Assembly (NCBI RefSeq): GCF_050948175.1
Contig: NC_135205.1
Span: 3,261,795 to 3,325,794 of the forward strand
DNA: 64,000 bases
Source of the DNA: Xylocopa sonorina
Lineage: Eukaryota > Arthropoda > Insecta > Hymenoptera > Apidae
Reading direction: 5' to 3'
The translations under genes were made by a program, and so were the position numbers. Below the pieces are notes generated by a model that was given only the letters and a program-made list of their open reading frames with translations, ran no database searches and was not told the origin of the DNA. Shown here in pieces: positions 24,877-39,220 of this stretch (positions are counted from its first letter, which is position 1; each line of letters begins with the position of its first letter).

Positions 24877-27800
24877 CTAGGATAGGTGGAACGAATGTTG
24901 TCCTTCTTGTGCAGCTATTCGCAACTTTTCCCGCATTATTTCTAATGTTGTGTAATCAGGCAGTTTTAAGTAATTAACACAAGTCATTACGGATGGTAAG
25001 AAATCGTCTGTTTTCATTGACGGATCGAACGTTTTACGCACTATCGTTAACGGTGGTGTTAAACTCTTAAATCCTGCAAAATAAAATCAAACTGTTACCT
25101 AAAGTATAACTTTGAATTTTTATAATTAAGAAACCGATTCACGATCAAATGGAAATAATTATTAAACTTTTGTTCAAAATTTGTTACTTTTTTTTTAATA
25201 TCAATATTATTCAAGCTTTCTAACATAAATCTATCTTTTTTCATGCGAGAACAAAGTTATTTTCTTATCTAGAAAATTTGATAATCCAATCAGTGAAATT
25301 TGTAAATTTGGATAATAAGATTCTACTGTATCATAGAATACACACTATCGATGAAAAAACCTACCTCCAACTGGTAACCGCGGTGAGCCAGTGACGAATT
25401 GAATGAACTGCCTTTGTTCTTCACTGTTATATTTCGACATAACTTCGAATAGAAAACGAATAGCACGAGAATCTGGCGTATAACCATGATCAGTCCTACA
25501 GCACTCTGAAAGGGTTTTAACGTCCCATTGTCCACCCGTTTGTGCATGTCCACAGAACACAGCTTCGAGCTCTTCAGGGAAAAATAATCTTAGTTGCGAT
25601 GGCGGGAATACAGATTCGAATCCTTCCCTAAATGCTTCCATTTGTCTGAAGACACCTTCGTATAAGAACCAATATACTACCAGCTAAAAAAAGTTAATTT
25701 AGATTTAATTCCAGAAATGATTAAAGTAATTTTCGAAAATCATGATGATAAATAAAAATACCTTGATATATTGATCCAGATTATAAATAGTAACAGGTAT
25801 TTCACCTCCATTTTTCCTTAATTCGATGTTCTCGTAACCTGGTAATTCAAAAACAAGGCCAAGATCTGAAATTGGACAACCGTCTAAATTTAACGAGTCT
25901 ACTAGTTGCGCTCTTTCGTGTGGCCTTAGTGTTTGATCTTTCTCGATTGACTCCTTCTGTCTAACAATTTCTTGTAATCTATTAAGAGTTCGATGTACAT
26001 CAGGACATACATGTGCTAAATCAGTTAATGTTAACGTATGTTCTTCTCCCAATAGCCAACGATAAAAAGTTAAACTGAACGGTAAATCCAACTGTAAAAT
26101 AATTATGTATATTTAAAATATAAAATGATTTTTTAAGTGTATAATTTGTTTTAAAATCTTGAATTCAAAAAGTTTGAAGTTCAATGATAGATAAATGCAC
26201 GAATGTATATAGAAACTGTTAAAAGTTAGTTAATAAAATAAATAATTATACCATTCTTGAATCATATATGGCTTTTGCCATAAACTTCCCAAGGAACTTA
26301 AACTTTGTTTTAAGTTTTGCGAGATGAGATACTTTTGTATTCCATGCGATTGGCATCGAAAAAAGTCCCTGTGGAGCATTAACGTATCCTGTTTCAGTAG
26401 GGTTTGAACTACCATGCCAAAGATCAAGATCAGCACGTTGTAATTCCTGAGAGACTAGAGCATAAAATTCCAGTGTTGGACCAAGGCCGGTACCAACCTG
26501 TAAACAAATGTTTATTAAACACTGTGAAAATTATGTTCAAAAAAAATTACTAATGTAAAATATAAAAAAAACCTCATTGACATATTGCACTTCAAGTAAG
26601 GCTTTGCTAGATGCTAAGTCTTGTATGACTTGTTCCGCTTGTTTAAGAATATCAGTTCTGGAGATAGTTCTTTTTCTTCGTTCCAAACGTGGAGTAACAC
26701 GTTCCTGACTGTCTGATCCCGATAACTCTGGTGCAGAGTCTAAGAGTCGCTGTAAGGCTCTATCTCTGTCGAACGAGGTTGCATAAAGCAATAACTGTCT
26801 TGTTTCAAACGGAAACAGGAATGGACTGCAAATGCAATTTCAAAATATAGTTACATTATAAAATTTATGCTAGTAAATTATTGCAATCTTTTATGGTATT
26901 TACCAGACTGTAGCAATTTGTTGTAGCCACAAGGGTAAGTTTCCAGTCATGATTACCAAAGGATCTTGCAGCTGCCGACTTGCTTTCGCGGCTATTTTAT
27001 TGTTAATAAAGTCTTGCGGATAAAGTAAACTTACACTCTTCAGATGAGGGAATAGAACGCCCCAATGACGATTTAGTGCGTGTAAAAGACGCAGTAGGCA
27101 TAAACCATCTAATGAGGCATCGGTAATTGTAACAGAAGGTGGTAAAGTGGGCAATAGGTAAGGATCAAGTGGGCATCGTTGTGGAGGGACTGTTCCTTCG
27201 AGCCATAAACTATCCTCTTTTCGTTTTGAACTGATCTTTGTACTTTTTCCTTTGCCTTTGCGGCTGCTACCCTGTGAACTCGATCCTGGTTTTGGCGATG
27301 TTGTAGTTTCTTCCTCTGGTACAGGCCTAAACGTATGAAAAGTATTTAAAATTTAGCTTAATTTTTATTTCTTTTTTTCTAGTTGGATAAAAATATGTAA
27401 AAATGAAAAATATATACCTATAGTAAATTGTGTGAGTTTGTACCCATACAGCATCGTGGCCAAGTGGTGGTTCACCGTCAGCTTCTGCTTCAGAATGATC
27501 CATTCCAGAACAACCAAACTGTCTAACAGCTTGATAAACAGTCATATTAAAAGGCAGTACTTCATCTCCAATTAAGAACTGAAGTTTATGTTTTGCTGAT
27601 CCTTGACTTATAACTACAGCTGCCTATAAATTTGTGTAAATTTAAAATAAACACTGTTAAACTGTTTTTACACATTATATGTAATACACCAAAACTCCAC
27701 AAACATTACCAATGTATCGTCTATATCGTCTTCGCTGTTATCGTCATCACTAACCATAGATTCAGCTTCTCGTATTCTACCATATCCACGAACCATTAAA

Positions 27801-30800
27801 TAACGTTCAATTGCTTGTACTAATGCAAGAGGGTCTATCTTAACAGTGCCTCCTTTCCATTGTTTTAAATTATTACATTCTGGATGTCGTTGAAGATTAC
27901 ACTATAAAATTATAAATTGGTTTATAATATGCGTGTGTACTATTATTATTTATAAACACATTTTGGAAAGAAATTATACCTTCAGTTGGTGTGTATTGAA
28001 GAACTTAAGTGCACTGGTACCTCCACGACCAGCACCAGATCCTGCTGGTAAATCATGTACTTTCACAGGAAATTGTTCCAACTGCGCAACGCAACTATTC
28101 AATTTTGTTACTAGAGCACCAAATGCTCCAGGATTAAGATCCGTAATATGGTTACTCTGCTGTATCTACAGGAATTGGAAATTTATATTAAAGAATGGGC
28201 TAGAAAAGATATCTTATACAGTAAGTGCCTCTAAAATTAGTAGAACCACCATTATCCAATCATTTTATCATTCAATCGTTCCTTTTTCTAAATTTGAGCA
28301 GCATATATCCTATTCGAATTTTGTAATGTAAATCATGTTAATATTTTAACTATGTATTAATAAATAATATATTCAATATATAAAGTGACATATAAATATC
28401 GGATAACCAGGTTCAAATATGTTCAAACATTTAAATATTGTGTTATCTAAATAGAATATCTTCTAGCAATAATAACTGGAATTTAATATTATAAATAAGT
28501 GTTGTATCATTAGAAAACTTACATTTTCCTACTAATTTGTGCACAAGAGATTCTATTATATAACATAAGCTGCACTGAAAATACATCTCATCTTACTTAC
28601 AGTCGATTCTGCAAACAGTTTCCAAAACATACGTAGACGATCGTAACGATTACCAGGAGCATCTGTAGTAGTGAGGTAGTTGAGCAGAGCTTTGATAAGA
28701 CCGCTATAATTCATTTCAAACGGAGATATATCACTCTCAAGCACTATATCTCGTAACTCAGTGAGCGCCGATAACATTTCATCCAATTCCTGTGAATGCA
28801 TTTTCACAGTTATTACATGTGAACCTCATATCCGTGTAATTTATATTTTAAATACGCTTTGTGAAATTACGGATACTGAGACCATGGATATATACAGGAA
28901 TTTTCTTACATTTATATCAAGGCACACCTACATTTGATTGTAACCGTTGTATGGCAGCAGTAAGTCTTGAAAGAACCGTCATTGCAGGATGCGTGCAGGG
29001 AGCATCATCTTGATATCGTGTCAAGAATTGAGCAGCCTGTTCACGTACCCACGCTTTAGCCTTGTCTCGGTTACCCCCTGTTAAGCTTGAATTGCTTGGT
29101 GGCTTTGATAAACTTGTCGACGAACTTGAATCTCTTTTATCACTAGTAGAACTCGAAGATGATGATTTTCGCCCCCATCTAGCAGGATTAAGATTTCCTA
29201 AGAAACGATTATTTTTAGGAGCGAAACCAGTGAAAAGCGATTCAGGTTGTTGAGTTTGTTGTGGTGTAGTACCGCCTAATCTAGAAAATCGACCCTTCTT
29301 GTTTTGCCGTTTCCTCTTTAAGACATCACCAATTCTCCTAATAAAGTTAGAAATGTAAACATATAGCGCACTTTTAATGTAATTCTTTGTTATCATCGTG
29401 TACTTACAAATGAGCACTTTGTGGTGTAGTAACATCATCTACGGTTGGGTTTAATTCATTTCTAGTATGCGTTTCCATTGATGCGGAAAGATTTGGTTTC
29501 AACTGACATGTTGCAATTGTCCCGAATAGTATATTACCATTCGTTGATGGAGAGGCAATCGGAGATGTAGCGTTACTAGAAGAAAACATCGTGGTGGAAG
29601 AAAGCGACGTACTAGACGGTCCTGGTTGTGGGCTTGGTAATGATGTACCTAGAATACATAAAAGTGAAAAATATAGATACCAAATTATATTTTATAATGC
29701 AGTATTAATATCTGTTTTGCAAACAAATTATAAATATAAGTTAAATAATATACCAGTACCAGAAGGACACTTGGGTGGTGAAACACCAAGAGGTACTTCG
29801 GGGTCAGCTAGTTGACGTATTTGATGCAATACACCTTCACGGTGAAAATGAACTCCAAATACTTGCGGTAGCCTCTTCATTAATATACTCGCCATCTGTA
29901 GAGCTCCAATAACAATTCGTAAATCTTGCGACGCCAACATACCCGCTATATGCGATGATACTACTTGGTTCTTTAAAACATCCTAAATAAACAATAAATT
30001 AATAAAGATTAAAAAATTCTAATAATAATGAAGAACTTCACAACTACCATTACATATATGTTTATATCATTTACCTTAAGTAAATCAGTTGAGGCATAAT
30101 AAACCATACGTAAAAGAGCTCGAAGACATTTACATTTTACAGCAGGACCAGCAGAACTGCTGTAAACTTCATATAACACGGAGAAGAGAGTTCGAATAAA
30201 CGATACTAACCACTCATTTGTTTCAATTACTGGAGGTACAACATCCATACTATAAAAAATGCATAGTTAAATGCAAATTGCAATACCTGAAATAAATTTA
30301 AAATCTATACTGAAAATGAATTCCAATCCTTACTTAGATGAACAAGTAGGACTTCTGCCTTCAGTAGGGTGTGTATTCACTCTGCGAAAAATACTTCTTG
30401 TTACCCCAATATCTTCGTTAATTTGTTTCATCACAGTCAAATCTATTGTATAAGTTCGTCCTAAAGTGGACAGACAAATCTCCTCCTCGCCATTTTGAAA
30501 TGCCATCTAGGAAAAACAATTCTATCTTATAGTCCCTGCTTGACTATCTGTAATGTTTAATGAATTATAGCGATTCTAAATACCTCGATAATTCTAGAAT
30601 CGATAGTGCTAAATGGATGGCAACAATGCCTTTCATCGCGCCATTCCCAATGAACATTTTCTTGCTGACTACTAGTCCTTTCAAGTAAACTATTAACACT
30701 AAATATGCCGTCCGTTGGTAATGGCGGCATGAGCTCCTCGATTAAACAAGTGATTTCGAACCATTCTTGCGGCGATCGCGGCACTAGTTCTACATCTTCC

Positions 30801-31409
30801 GTTTTTACTTCTAACGATCCGGTTAAAAGATAACTTAGCGTAAAAGCTATATTTTGTTGCAGAAGCAGCTGTGCCAAGTCAGGACAGCGATTTGATATCA
30901 CAGAGAGCATTCTCAGTACTGTTATGAAATTACCAATGCTATTAACTGGTGGTGTAATCATAAGCTGAAATATAAAAGAAAATACGTATGTTACTAGTAA
31001 ATATGCACGTTGGTAAAATTATATTAATTAGAAGAAACTGCATTTTTCTTACCAGCTGTTGCAAGTTTTGAAGAAGTTCTGCATTGATAATTTTATGTAA
31101 AGTTACAGGATCGTGTTGAAAACTATCAACTAAACGACTAAATGCTTGGCAAACACATTCAACACTTTTTTTATCCTGATTAGTCAGTCTACTTGTTAAT
31201 AAAGGCAAACTGTCAGCTACCAAGTGAAAATCATCAGGATGAAGATTTTGACAGCAGTTTGCTGTAATTGTTAATGCAGCTCGCTGTGCTGTGATGTTAA
31301 AAAAATCGACGAATTTTAAACAAGCAGACACTCCTCCCTAAAAATAAATATATGAATCCAAAATAATTAACATTTATTGGAATCATTACGTGAAATTTGT
31401 TAACGAATT

Positions 31410-31440
<31 letters not shown>

Positions 31441-34400
31441 CCGCGTGTAAGATGGTTTTACTATGTCTTCGGGAAAGCATAGCCAATGCTGTTAAACATT
31501 GCTCTGCTACGTCCATACACTCGATAGATTCCAGTTTTTGCAAAAATACTGGGACAGCATCAACCACAACTGTTGATGATCGAGGTAAGGCTTCCATCAT
31601 ATAAGTAAGAGCACGACACGCGTGCGTCATTATTACAAAATTGTGTTCTATCCCGAGTAAATTTATTAATGCCGCAACTACTTGTTTCACAGGGAAACCA
31701 GCTAATGTATCTTCATTTCCCATAACAAGAATTTCACCCATTCCAATAACAGCTTGCAACTGTTCTCCTTCATCATCAACTGCTTGTAGACCAGCCAATA
31801 ATTGTTGCGCTTTAGCAGCTAAAATTACAAAATTGTTTTATAAGTATATTTTTTAAAAAAAATTTTAACTATTGATTATACAAGAGAAAGAATAATACCA
31901 GAACTAGCACCCATGCTTCTGTTTAATAAATGTTGCATTCGCGGTGCTAATGCGCCAAACACATGAGGAGGTAAGCCTCTAGCTTCGAGCAATGCTTGCA
32001 ACCTTCCAACTTCACCATCATCGCTTTCACTATCTCCAGTAGTACCTGACATCCCTGATGGTCCTCCACTTGCTTAATAAACAAATAAGATTTAAAAGTT
32101 ACCAAAAAAGTTACTGCAATAATCGAATGGTAATGCTGCAGTGTTATTTTTCTGGCTTCAATTGTACTGAATAGTGTTATGGTGTTGAAAGTATACAGAG
32201 AGTTATTGAATATTTTGGTCTACCCATTATGATAGTTGGTGACACAAATGAGAAACGCAACTAGATTTAAAATAATCCCAAAGTCAACAACAATGAACAT
32301 AATAAGAACCTACCAGTAGCAGATGTAGCTGTAGATGCAGATTCGTCTTCACCTGTTGTAGATACTAATTGATTGCCAGAAACTGTTGATGAAACAGTTG
32401 TTGGGGTGGCACTATTAGTCACAGATTCAGTACCAGACATTACACTTCCACCAGAACCGCCTTCTATCACTGCTTTTCTTGCATGTGATGAAGAACGATG
32501 CCTATTTAAATAGTAAATTATTGTTATGATAATTCATATTAAATGTGGAAATATTGAAGATGAAACTAATTATCATTTAACATTTTTTATTTAAGAAAAA
32601 ATCAATTACCTATTGCTTGGACAAGGACCGGTTGTAGTATCTTTCTTATGATGCTTCCCTGAAGTTTTGTTATTACTTGACTGTTCTTTAGAATCACTGG
32701 ATAATTTTGTGCGTGAATGTAATATATGCTTCTGCGTAGGATGAGGGTGTGTAGGGTTGGCAGTGGCGGTGGCAGACACAGGTGGATTGGCAGTGGCTGT
32801 GGTGATGCCACTAGTGCCTGCCCCGTCATGTGCCAACGCCCCCCCACCACTCTCCACAGAATTACTGGCTGCGTTACCCACTCTGATGCTGGACTTCACA
32901 CTTAAAACTTGACTACTCGCACTGCTACTCGCACAGATTGCACCACCGTGGGATTTTGACCCTAAAATATTGAAACATTTTATTCGTTATTATTGTGGTA
33001 TATGTTTATACATGTATATATGTACAAAGACTTTGATACTTGCAATAGTTTTTAGATGTTCTAAAATGTTATTATTGTCGAAAATCATTATCACTTTAAC
33101 TAATATGGAAAGAACATATGTATATGTAATATTTTAGTGCATATAAAAAAAATGTTGTAGGTATCACTGTTTCTTTTTGTGCATATTAGAAGAATTAAGT
33201 ATTTTCACAAGTTATATGTTAACAATAAATACAATGTGATTTATAATACAGTATGTACATTGTCTTTTGTGTAATCTAGAACCTTATTCAAGCTAATTCT
33301 TCGTTTCTATACACATTAATGTTAATTGCATATATGTATATATATAGATAGATAGATAGGTAGATAATACATATGTTTATAGAAACACAGCCTTGTATTA
33401 TACCAAACTAGATGTACAATACATGCTTTTATCCATTTGTCTTCAATTCATTATAAACTTCCTTAAAATTTTATTAAAACAATTTCATAATATAAACGAG
33501 ATATATGAAAAAGTATGTGTAACATCACAAAATTTGTTTGAGAGCAGTATTGAAGTTATAAACCTAATAATAAAAAGTAGCTGATGATCATATGTGACAA
33601 AACGATAAGTAAAGGTCATTATGGTAAGTTGCATGGTTTTGGGAAATTCATAAATTAAAGAATTTAAATATAAATTAGTATATTCTCTTTCTTATATGTA
33701 AATAAGTATAAGAATAGAAGCATTTGGTTTGTATATATATGTGTTTATCCTATAGCAATCATAAAATCTGCAATTCATAAAATACATTAATTCAATTAAT
33801 TTTCAAAATAATATTTAGTGATGATTTAATAAATATTTTTGCCATAATTATAAAATCACAATATAATAATGTACAATTCAAGAAATTGTAAATTATTATA
33901 GAGCAGCTGTAGATATATAACACTGAAATACAATTGCGTTGTATACATTTTACACCAGCATAAAGAACTATGTACATCTTTTACATAGTACACAAATGTT
34001 ATTTATGTGTCTTTTCTTTTTGTCATAATATATATACAAAATACATCTATTTTTGTTCAACATTACCACAAATGAACTATATTTACCTTATTATTAATTT
34101 GACACTATCCATCCCATTAAATTAAATGAAAATATTTCATACTACTGCACATGTGGATATACAAATTTAATATATTTATAATTTTCAAAACTGAAAATAA
34201 TAATTACTTTAGTAAAAATTTGAGTTAATTAATCTACGTAAATTAATATATCATAGTGATGATCATATATAAAATTGAAGATGTGTTTTACTGTATAACT
34301 ATAAATTTTATACAATTGTATTATATTTAAAAATTTTATTAATAAATAAATGCCGTATATCTTTTAACTTTGAAATGAACTTTTTTTCAATTGCACAAAG

Positions 34401-37400
34401 TTGAAGCTTAAGCAGGAAAAGTAAAATTCTTATATTATATGCAGGATGCCCCAGGATGGATGGTTACAACCAATTATTTTTGTACACAAAGGAAAATTGA
34501 AAATACACAATAAATTGTAAATGCATCTGTATCTGATGAATTTTCAAGCTTGATTTTCTTGAAAACAAAGCCTTAATTAAAAAAAAATTAAATTCTATAC
34601 TTTCAAGTGATCTTCAGAGGTGAAATAACTTTCTACCAATTGCACATACATATATCTCATCCTAAAACACCTTGTATAATAAGTCGTGAGACCTTGGACT
34701 TATTTATCATGTCTGTAAATAGTTGCATAATTCCACATAATTTTTTTTATAATTTTCTACTTAAATGTTACATTTTTGTTTCAATATTTCTCATACACCT
34801 TCATACCTCATGAAGTATTTTTATATCAAAATAAAATCTTCAAATAATGAAACGATAAGTGAATGTTTATATACAGAGTGTATCGGAAATTGTGATATAA
34901 CCTGAAAAGAAATGATTTCGCGTGTAAAAGTAAGTTGAATGTGTAGAATGAAAATTTCTGACGCCAGACTTTATTTTCAAGAAAATTGACTATGAAATGA
35001 TGTCAAGTACACGTGTGATTAACTGAAAACGAAAGCCGACTAAACGAAAAGAGAAAGACTCGAAAATCAGTTTACATTCTTGGCATTATTATCAATTCAT
35101 GATTCTCTAATCGGCCGAGCAGCAGTTTGTTCGAGAGAAAAAGAATGACGTTTCTAACAATTTGTGAATACATTGTTGAAATTCAATATATTAATTACAC
35201 AATAAACACGAATTCAGTAACTATGTGTCGTTTAGCCGACTATCATCGTTAGTCAAGTGTACGCGTATTTAATTAAACTTTACAATCGATTTTCTTGAAA
35301 ATCAGTAATAAATCATCAACTTACTTTTGCACAAGGAATTAGCCTCTTTCGGGTTGTACCACAGTCTTCGGTACACCCTATATATGAAATTTCATTACGA
35401 AAGTTACATCAGAACTATAACATATTTACTATATGTCTGGAGAAATAATGTCATGCATAAATCAAATTTGATGTAAACAATTTGACTTGATATTCAGTAT
35501 GATATATGTATACTTGCATATGAGTATATGGGGAACCAATTTAGAGAGCAGTTTTATCTGATTTTTACTCATTTAAGACTACTACTTATGAATTTTTTAA
35601 GAGAAAATAAGGGTAAGAAAATGTAGTACGAAATGTGTACTCCTTAGGCTTACCTTCTTGATGATACGTTTGTGTTGATATTGGAAAAAGTGCTTTGACA
35701 GCAGACACAAATCCTTCCAGACATTCGCTCATCCTCAGGCCTAATGATACAGTCTGATCTATGACTCTTATTTTGGTAATACTTTCTTTCTTTAATTTTA
35801 AGATACTTGTGAATCAAAACCTAATTTTACTACCCTATACTTTAGCCTACTATTTCGTTAAATGAAGGTTGCAAAACACGTTGTTCAAACGGACTGTCTT
35901 TGTTTTAATAAGATTACTTTTTAATTGGCCATAATTTATGTGATATCACAGTACTAAACGTACATTTGTGAGTACCAGTGTTATTATTTTACTTCTGAGT
36001 CTTTAAAAGTATCATTACATTATACAATTTGTTTGTAAAATTTTATTTTAATCACATGTAACTAAAATATTCATTTAGTTGCATTTAAATGTTTTGAAAT
36101 TTAAAAAAAAAGTTTTCTCTTTAAGATGGTTTAGTTTTTAAATAACTTAATTATTATTATTTAAAAAAATATGTATATTAATAACAAAAAAGCACAATAT
36201 TATTTTGAAACAAAAGGAATAAAGAAAATTTCTAGATACTGAACAGTACTGTTCAACAACTGATAATTATGATGTTTTATATTAATTATTAAATTGTAAA
36301 TTATAAAGCATTATAAATAATTAGCTTTAATAAATAAATAAATAAACTGGTAGTACATAAGTAGATTAAAAAGCAATATTAACTGCATATGTTATATATA
36401 ATCATATATTTATTATTTAAAACAAAAGAAAATCATATTTAGATTAAAAATGATTAATTTTTGTAAAGTATAAATGGAAATTTAATATTTACAAAACTGA
36501 TAACCATACTCTAATTCATCGTAATTTATGTAAAATATGTTATTGCTCCCCGTTAATTGATTTATTATTAGTTATTTATTATACTGCATATTAGGTTTAT
36601 TTAATGTGGTCAATATTATTAAAAATAAACACATTTAGCATATTTATAATTGGTTCAAATTGATGTTTAACTTGTATTATGTGTTCGCTCAAATCACACA
36701 TCACATCTCATTGCAACCAACACTTTTTAAAAGGATAAGAAAATAAATACACTAACCTCTTCCTCTTGATGTGGATGGATGACTAGTAACTGATGTAGCG
36801 CTTGATGTTGGTACCAAATCGTTATATGTCAAGTCTTCTCTGCTATCGTAATCACTGGATAACGATAAATCGTAACTATTATGTCCTTGTGATATGGCTT
36901 GCTGATTTTGTGGTGTACGAGAACGAGTCCTTGAAGCCACACAGTCAATAGCTGCTAGATTTAACTCAGGTAAACTTGTTCTGGCTGTGCTACGAGTTCT
37001 TGTACTGTTTCCACTAATATTGTAATTTGATTGCTGAACCTTATGTTGAGGCCTCCAATCAGTACCTGCGAAAAAAGAAGGTAATGTAAATTACCATTGG
37101 AATCAGAATCAAGTTTTAGAAAATGTAACTTTTATAATGCCAATAGGAAACATCATTACAGAAGACTTAAAATTAAGAAAGAAAGCAGCATATCTGTAGT
37201 CTTTTTGTCAATATTGTGTTAAAACCAACTTTCAAAAGAAGAACCCTATTTTCCTACACAAAATTGTAAATTCTACATTCATGAAACTTATTATAGTAGA
37301 GATACAATTTTTTATCTTCCAGATGCAAATATATAAAATATGAGATTAATAAATTGTTGTGAACCAAGGATTATGTTCATGTTTAAATATAATTACCTAG

Positions 37401-37697
37401 ATACGATTCTAAGCCACTGCCATGACTTTTACGTTCACCTCTTGCTCTACTGTCTGTTTTCAAGGAATCACTTGAATGTTTATAAGTTGAAGTATTATTA
37501 AAAACTTCAGATGATTGTGGATCACCAATGGTTTGTCTACGTCTTTTTTCCTCTACAGAGACTGGAATAGAGCTAGTACTTTGTCGTTTTCTATAACCGC
37601 TGCTAGAGCTCTTCCCTCTAACCTTAGAGGTATTTGCTGAAGCATTGGCCGTCTCTACAGACCCCCCTGATGACAACTGATCTTGTTGATCTGCCAT
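24877..37697 (-). CDS. TRIP12: HECT E3 ubiquitin ligase TRIP12 (circadian trip / ULF)
   Basis: Nuclear ubiquitin ligase of the ubiquitin-fusion degradation type, linked in flies to clock control. Twenty-three coding exons run from 37397-37697 and 36757-37065, then 32610-32961 through to 24877-25073. The phases close to 2041 residues, close to the human ~1990. Order: Ser-rich N-terminus; ARM repeats (GMGEILVMGNEDTLAGFP, CCQNLHPDDFH); WWE domain (VHWEWRDERH to YTIDLTVMKQI, about 735-835); Ser-rich linker; HECT domain (CPFLFPFETRQLL, GTGLGPTLEFYALVSQELQ, FVTGSPRLPVGG) with the thioester Cys near 2008 in SVMTCVNYLKLP and the usual ...SFHLS end. One exon (27980-28159 or 28165) has two possible acceptors six bases apart. 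The donor after 31442 opens directly into an (AT)n tract. 5' UTR splice sites are seen at 37726 and 38248. Confidence 0.97.
31414..31440. repeat. (AT)n microsatellite at a TRIP12 splice donor
   Basis: The AT dinucleotide run starts two bases into the intron that follows TRIP12 exon 31442-31818 on the minus strand, so the donor reads GTATATAT. Confidence 0.9.
33346..33366. repeat. GATA tetranucleotide microsatellite
   Basis: Short run of GATA units (with one GGTA variant) in the largest TRIP12 intron. Confidence 0.85.
34432..34682. mobile_element. Possible ~250-bp MITE in TRIP12 intron
   Basis: Ends resemble each other as inverted repeats: GCAGGATGCCCCAGGATG on the left and, reverse-complemented, CAAGGTGTTTTAGGATG on the right. 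It is flanked by TA-rich sequence and contains an internal TTTTCTTGAAAA motif. No coding capacity. The short and diverged repeats make this tentative. Confidence 0.35.
34869..35385. mobile_element. ~515-bp MITE with long terminal inverted repeats
   Basis: Left end ATATACAGAGTGTATCGGAA and right end (reverse-complemented) ATATAGGGTGTACCGAAG are followed in both arms, after about 60 bp, by AAAAGTAAGTTGA, then TTTTCAAGAAAAT, then a block ending CGRCTAAACGA. The arms therefore match, with gaps, over about 190 bp each. TA-flanked ends suit a Tc1/mariner-type non-autonomous element. No transposase frame. Confidence 0.7.
35654..35732 (-). CDS. Candidate alternative first coding exon of TRIP12
   Basis: A Met-led frame of 26 codons (MSECLEGFVSAVKALFPIST then QTYHQE) ends in a GT donor (AAG|GTAAGC) in phase 1. 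This is the phase needed by the 32610-32961 exon, so it would replace the two normal first exons and drop the Ser-rich N-terminus. No polypyrimidine acceptor lies just upstream, which favours a first exon over a cassette exon. Inferred from frame and splice phase only. Confidence 0.5.
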
Positions 37698-39210
37698 AGA
37701 TTAATCGACTCATGCCACTATTCTATCTGTAAAAGAAAACATCCTTATAATAATTATTTAAATAAAAAAGGAAACTTCCAAAATCTCATATAAAAACTAT
37801 AAAACAAATATAATTATTTTAATAAAATTCAAAGTAATTGTGAAATGATCAAAATCCTTGGCACCACATACATTATATAACGACAAAACAATCTGTAGAT
37901 CAAAATAAAAATTTAGATACGAAATAGAATAATAAATCAAACGGAAACGATATTTCTTTTAATATTTACTATTAAAATGTTGTAGAATATACTGCAGCGA
38001 AGATTAAAATTAGGAGATACGGTAGAAGTTGATAACTTAAGCTCTAATTTTCCTATCTCATTTCTTTTTCTTAATATATGAATAATATTACTATATTCGT
38101 TTTTAATTTATGAAGCATCAGGCATTTAATATAAAGAAAATAATGAATATTTAAACAAATATGTTCATTCCATAAAAGTGTGTAATATTTAAACGTAAAA
38201 GATGCAAATGATTATTTAAAATTGTAACAAAGAAAACACACACATACCTACTTTCAAATATGCCTTAAAAAAAATAATATTACAATACACTGACAAAGTA
38301 GATGAAACGAAGATCACTTATTACGATAAATCAATGAACACTCGGCTGAGAGGAGCGTAACTAAATAATACAGCAGAAGCGATGCGCAATTAATGTTTTC
38401 CTCCACGGTGAAAGAGATAGTAACAAACCCAAGAATCATAACAAACACTACGGCTGCCCGTTTATGATATCATGGGTAATACAAAATTGTGCCGTTGACA
38501 TCATAGAACTTCTTCTAAGAATACTAGAATTACACGATTGCTACGAAGCCACGAATAGACACGGTACACTGTAACGATTCAACGAAAGACGTAAATAATT
38601 ATAACAAAGACTCGCAAGTGAGCAAGCCACCATTTGCTTGCGAACAAGTAATGGAGGACGAGTTCTTTCTTCGTCTCTTTCTCTCTTTCGTTTCTCCACT
38701 CTCGTCACCGTGTGACCTCAGGTTGAGGTCCTCGAAAAAGAGAACCCTACTTGGGTATACAGGTACTCGGCGCAGAAGGAAAAAGGGGAAAAAAAAAGAA
38801 CAGAAAAATTTCAATCGCAAGCAAGAGATTACCTGAATGTTGGAAAAACATGCCCAAAGCATTGCAAGGAAAATGTCTTCTCGCTGATGATTTTTATGAG
38901 CACAACGTTCCTAGTTACATACGACAGAGAAGTGGACTCTCGCGCACGCACGTACGTTAGTAAGTGGCTATGTGCACAAGCACACACCAAAAAACGCACT
39001 GAACGCACTGCCGAGGCACACTGAACCAAGTCAGCGGAATGCGACGGCTATCGGGATCGGGTTGGTTAGAATTGGGAAGCTGGAGAACGCTCCGCCCCCA
39101 TCAGGAAACGTCACACACGAACTCGATGTAGGTACGTTCGAAAACTGAATACCCGCGTGGAGTGAAATCGCGATTCATAACGCAACAGCAGACGCAAAAC
39201 CGGCGCGAAT

Positions 39211-39220
39211 AGCCATCTTG
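39211..39220 (-). promoter_or_regulatory. YY1/Pho-like motif in probable TRIP12 promoter
   Basis: CAAGATGGCT on the minus strand sits in a GC-richer stretch (about 39000-39230) upstream of the TRIP12 5' UTR splice donor at 38248. The AAnATGGC core is typical of YY1/Pho sites in housekeeping promoters. Motif seen; function inferred. Confidence 0.4.

Larger units (their letters stand above)
32962..36756. other. Largest TRIP12 intron
   Basis: A 3.8-kb intron in the canonical transcript. It holds the GATA microsatellite, one clear and one possible MITE, and the candidate alternative first exon. No other gene was recognised. Confidence 0.7.

Noticed and set aside
38599..39029. Overlapping frames on both strands near the TRIP12 promoter
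   Set aside because: Explained by GC- and purine-rich promoter and 5' UTR composition; no conserved protein.
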